The position numbers and the translations under genes are program-made. Under the pieces are notes generated by a model. It worked only from the letters and a program-made list of their open reading frames with translations, ran no database searches and was not told where the DNA came from. From Streptomyces sp. SID12501 (GTDB lineage Bacteria > Actinomycetota > Actinomycetes > Streptomycetales > Streptomycetaceae), in the NCBI RefSeq assembly GCF_010550245.1, contig NZ_JAAGLU010000040.1:39391-103390 (forward strand): a DNA stretch of 64,000 nucleotides, given 5' to 3'. Below, in pieces: positions 62,241 to 64,000 of the stretch (position 1 is its first letter; the number at the start of each line of letters is the position of its first letter).

Positions 62241-62648
62241 ATGTCGTACGACGTCGAAAAGCCGGACGAGCAGTGGCGCGCGGAGCTGACGCCGGCCGAG
62301 TACACGGTCCTGCGTCAGGCCGGCACGGAACCCGCCTTCGTGGGTGAGTACACGGGCACCAGGACGAAGGGCGTCTACTCCTGCCGGGCCTGTGACGCCG
62401 AACTCTTCACCTCGGACACGAAGTTCGAGTCGCACTGCGGCTGGCCGTCCTTCTTCGACCCGAAGGACACCGACGCGGTGGAGCTGATCTCGGACCGCAC
62501 GCTCGGCATGGTGCGGACCGAGGTGCGGTGCGCCCGGTGCGGATCGCACCTCGGGCACGTGTTCGAGGGGGAGGGCTATGCGACCCCGACCGACCAGCGG
62601 TACTGCATCAACAGCATCTCGTTGCGGCTGACGCCCGGCGAGGGCTGA
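62241..62648 (+). CDS. msrB: Peptide-methionine (R)-S-oxide reductase
   Basis: 135 residues. ATG 62241. Zinc-binding CxxC pairs Cys48/Cys51 and Cys97/Cys100, catalytic Cys122 (RYCINS) and a resolving Cys66 candidate (SHCGWPSFF). Repairs methionine-R-sulphoxide in proteins. Confidence 0.94.
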   Translation: MSYDVEKPDEQWRAELTPAEYTVLRQAGTEPAFVGEYTGTRTKGVYSCRACDAELFTSDTKFESHCGWPSFFDPKDTDAVELISDRTLGMVRTEVRCARCGSHLGHVFEGEGYATPTDQRYCINSISLRLTPGEG

Positions 62649-62671
62649 GGATCGGTAAGCGTTACTGAGTG

Positions 62672-62706
62672 AACGGGGCCCTGCCGGTGTACGGCAGGGC
62701 CCCGTT
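62672..62706. terminator. Strong terminator after msrB
   Basis: AACGGGGCCCTGCCG and CGGCAGGGCCCCGTT form a perfect 15-bp stem with a 5-base loop, followed by GTGTTTCC. It also faces the convergent lipoprotein gene. Confidence 0.9.
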
Positions 62707-62741
62707 CGTGTTTCCTCACGGCCGTGGCACCGTGACGGCCG

Positions 62742-63146
62742 TCACGACGTGCAGACGTCCTTCAGACGGTCGGCGGCTGCGTCGATCTTGCTGGAGTCCG
62801 GGCTCGTGTCGCCGTTCAGGATCGACTTGTTGTAGTCGTCTATCGCCTTGTCCAGATCGTCGACCGCCTTGTCGACCTTCTTGTCGTCCGTCTCTTTGTT
62901 GATCTTGTCGAGGTTCTTGTCGATGGTGTCGATGGAGTCGTCGGTCTTCGACGGGTCCTTCACCGCGTCCCAGCCGGCCTCGTGGATCGCCTTGATGCTG
63001 TCCGAGATCGAGTCGGCGTTGCTCAGGCAGCCGAGGGAGTTGTCGAGGTCCTCGCAGCCGGTCAGGAGTCCGGCGGTCAGGGTGACGGCGGCGACGGCGG
63101 TGGCGATGGTGGCGGTACGACGGCCACGACGGCGGATCGAGGGCAT
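62742..63146 (-). CDS. Small lipoprotein, helical
   Basis: 134 residues. Signal peptide, lipobox LLTGC (Cys31), then a highly charged, Asp/Lys-rich helical region (~40-130; DKNLDKINKETDDKKVDKAV) that is likely coiled-coil, with cysteines at 40 and near the end. Function unknown. Confidence 0.7.
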   Translation of the reverse strand: MPSIRRRGRRTATIATAVAAVTLTAGLLTGCEDLDNSLGCLSNADSISDSIKAIHEAGWDAVKDPSKTDDSIDTIDKNLDKINKETDDKKVDKAVDDLDKAIDDYNKSILNGDTSPDSSKIDAAADRLKDVCTS

Positions 63147-63198
63147 GGAAAGGGTCCCTTCACTTCATGGGTTGATGAGGATTTCGGTGCTCGGGCGG

Positions 63199-63603
63199 TC
63201 AGGCCCAGGGCTGCTGCTCCACGAGTGCGGGAGCCGTCCGCTCCTTGCGGCTCGAGACGAGGCCGCCCGCCGCGCCCAGGGAGACCAGGCCCATACCGAC
63301 GGCGGTCGCGATCCCCTTCACGCCGTCCATCGTGAAGTAGCAGAACGCGGCCACACCGCCGTTGAACAGGAACAGGAACCAGAGCGTGGAGGGCTTCGAC
63401 AGGAAGGCCTTGATCTTCGGCTTCCTGGCGATGCGTGAGCCCGCCAGCAGTGAGACGGCGATGCCGGCGTAGGTGGCCACGTCCTTCTCCGTGCCGTCGA
63501 GGAAGGCGCCGGACGCGGTGCTCGCGGTGAGGCCGCCCAGGAAGAACGACCACAGCAGCAGATTGGTGATGAACGACTTCACGGCGGCGAGCAGCGTCTT
63601 CAC
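63199..63603 (-). CDS. Integral membrane hypothetical protein
   Basis: 134 residues from GTG 63603; AAGGA is six bases upstream, whereas ATG 63609 would abut it. Four hydrophobic helices are visible (LLLWSFFLGGLTAST, VATYAGIAVSLLAG, LWFLFLFNGGVAAFCYF, GIATAVGMGLVSLGAAGGLV). No known family recognised; the tail is hydrophilic. Confidence 0.65.
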   Translation of the reverse strand: MKTLLAAVKSFITNLLLWSFFLGGLTASTASGAFLDGTEKDVATYAGIAVSLLAGSRIARKPKIKAFLSKPSTLWFLFLFNGGVAAFCYFTMDGVKGIATAVGMGLVSLGAAGGLVSSRKERTAPALVEQQPWA

Positions 63604-63790
63604 GGACATTCCTTCGGCGGGGGCGGATGGGTCGTGATCTCTGCCGACCACGATCCCGTCGCTCGAGCGCCGCCACGAGGGACCCTTCTCCCGAATGCCT
63701 GGTGTAGCCCGCTACACCATCCGCCGCGCCGCACGTTCGTACCGTCGCGCTTCTCCGTGGTGGGCCGGCCGAGCGCGCCCGAAGATTTCA

Positions 63791-63819
63791 TTGACCGGTC
63801 GGTACAGAATACGTAGCAT
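63791..63819 (+). promoter_or_regulatory. HrdB-type promoter for the cyclase-family gene
   Basis: TTGACC (63791-63796), 17-bp spacer, TAGCAT (63814-63819). Good match to the Streptomyces vegetative promoter, 49 bp before the next gene's start. Confidence 0.7.
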
Positions 63820-63868
63820 GCAGGTGGCAGGCCGTCGACGAGGACTGGCGCCAGGAAGCGGAGTGACC

Positions 63869-64000
63869 ATGACGACGAAGCGTTGGAAGCAGCGTCCGCC
63901 GGGCTCGACCTGGGGCGACTGGGGCGAGGACGACGAGCTGGGCCGGATCAACCTGCTCACCCGGGAGAAGGTCCTCCAAGGTGTGCGCGAGGTCGAGCAC
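63869..64000 (+). CDS. Cyclase-family (kynurenine-formamidase-like) protein, N-terminus only
   Basis: First 44 residues; the gene runs off the window. ATG 63869 with GGAG six bases upstream; GTG 63863 is possible. The start WGDWGEDDELGRINLLT is characteristic of the PF04199 putative cyclase family, metal-dependent hydrolases. Substrate unknown. Confidence 0.7.
   Translation, partial: MTTKRWKQRPPGSTWGDWGEDDELGRINLLTREKVLQGVREVEH

Noticed and set aside
60525..62558. 677-residue open frame opposite murC
   Set aside because: Antisense shadow; murC motifs are intact on the plus strand.

Overview
The window is chromosomal DNA from an actinomycete, almost certainly a Streptomyces. The evidence is very high GC with strong third-position bias, many GTG and TTG starts, overlapping ATGA/GTGA operon joints, and a recognisable gene order: ngcEFG, a ROK regulator of the Rok7B7 type, xylFGH and dxs, followed further on by fadB-fadA, rnd, hemE, hemY-hemQ, murC and msrB. 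From memory this matches the S. coelicolor SCO600x-606x arm. I see no tRNA, rRNA, CRISPR array or intact transposase.

1-14.1 kb is a sugar-uptake region. Two convergent GH92 alpha-mannosidases (one cut by the window edge) lie beside the NgcEFG N-acetylglucosamine/chitobiose ABC importer, a ROK repressor/activator and the XylFGH pentose importer. The junction between ngcE and ngcF holds what looks like a solo right end (omega-RNA-like) of an IS200/IS605 element. 14.4-23.1 kb: dxs (isoprenoid precursors), an APC amino-acid permease, a NYN-domain protein, a beta-propeller-like hypothetical protein, and the fadA-fadB beta-oxidation operon. 23.3-30.0 kb is a self-contained mannoside locus: a LacI regulator and GH2 beta-mannosidase, divergent from a three-gene ABC importer, with a near-perfect operator between them. 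30-40.8 kb is housekeeping: RNase D, an orphan LuxR-type response regulator, DUF3000, a rhomboid protease, a CoA-disulfide-reductase-like flavoprotein, a DUF4349 lipoprotein, and three genes of the coproporphyrin-dependent haem branch (hemE, hemY, hemQ).

40.9-47.7 kb is the most unusual part. After a secreted TAP-type peptidase, five minus-strand genes form a putative operon: two DUF4142 proteins, a DUF692 (MNIO, multinuclear iron oxidase) enzyme with a C-terminal extension resembling the DUF2063/HvfC partner domain, a third DUF4142 protein, and a TIGR04222-type membrane protein. MNIO enzymes modify ribosomal peptides, often at cysteine. No obvious Cys-rich precursor is present, so the substrate here is unknown.

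47.7-57.8 kb: a PTH2-type hydrolase, an ABC exporter pair, a His/Cys-rich mini-protein, a deacetylase lipoprotein, a Ser/Thr kinase, a PhoX-like Tat protein, an SPFH protein, and a SulP/beta-carbonic-anhydrase pair (probable bicarbonate system). 58-64 kb: ZapE-like ATPase, a RibD-like reductase, a UspA-like protein, murC, msrB, a small lipoprotein, a membrane protein, and the start of a cyclase-family gene.

Three copies of a dispersed, foldable repeat (72-96 bp) follow stop codons at 14.1, 35.8 and 60.6 kb. Several very long perfect palindromes act as probable terminators.
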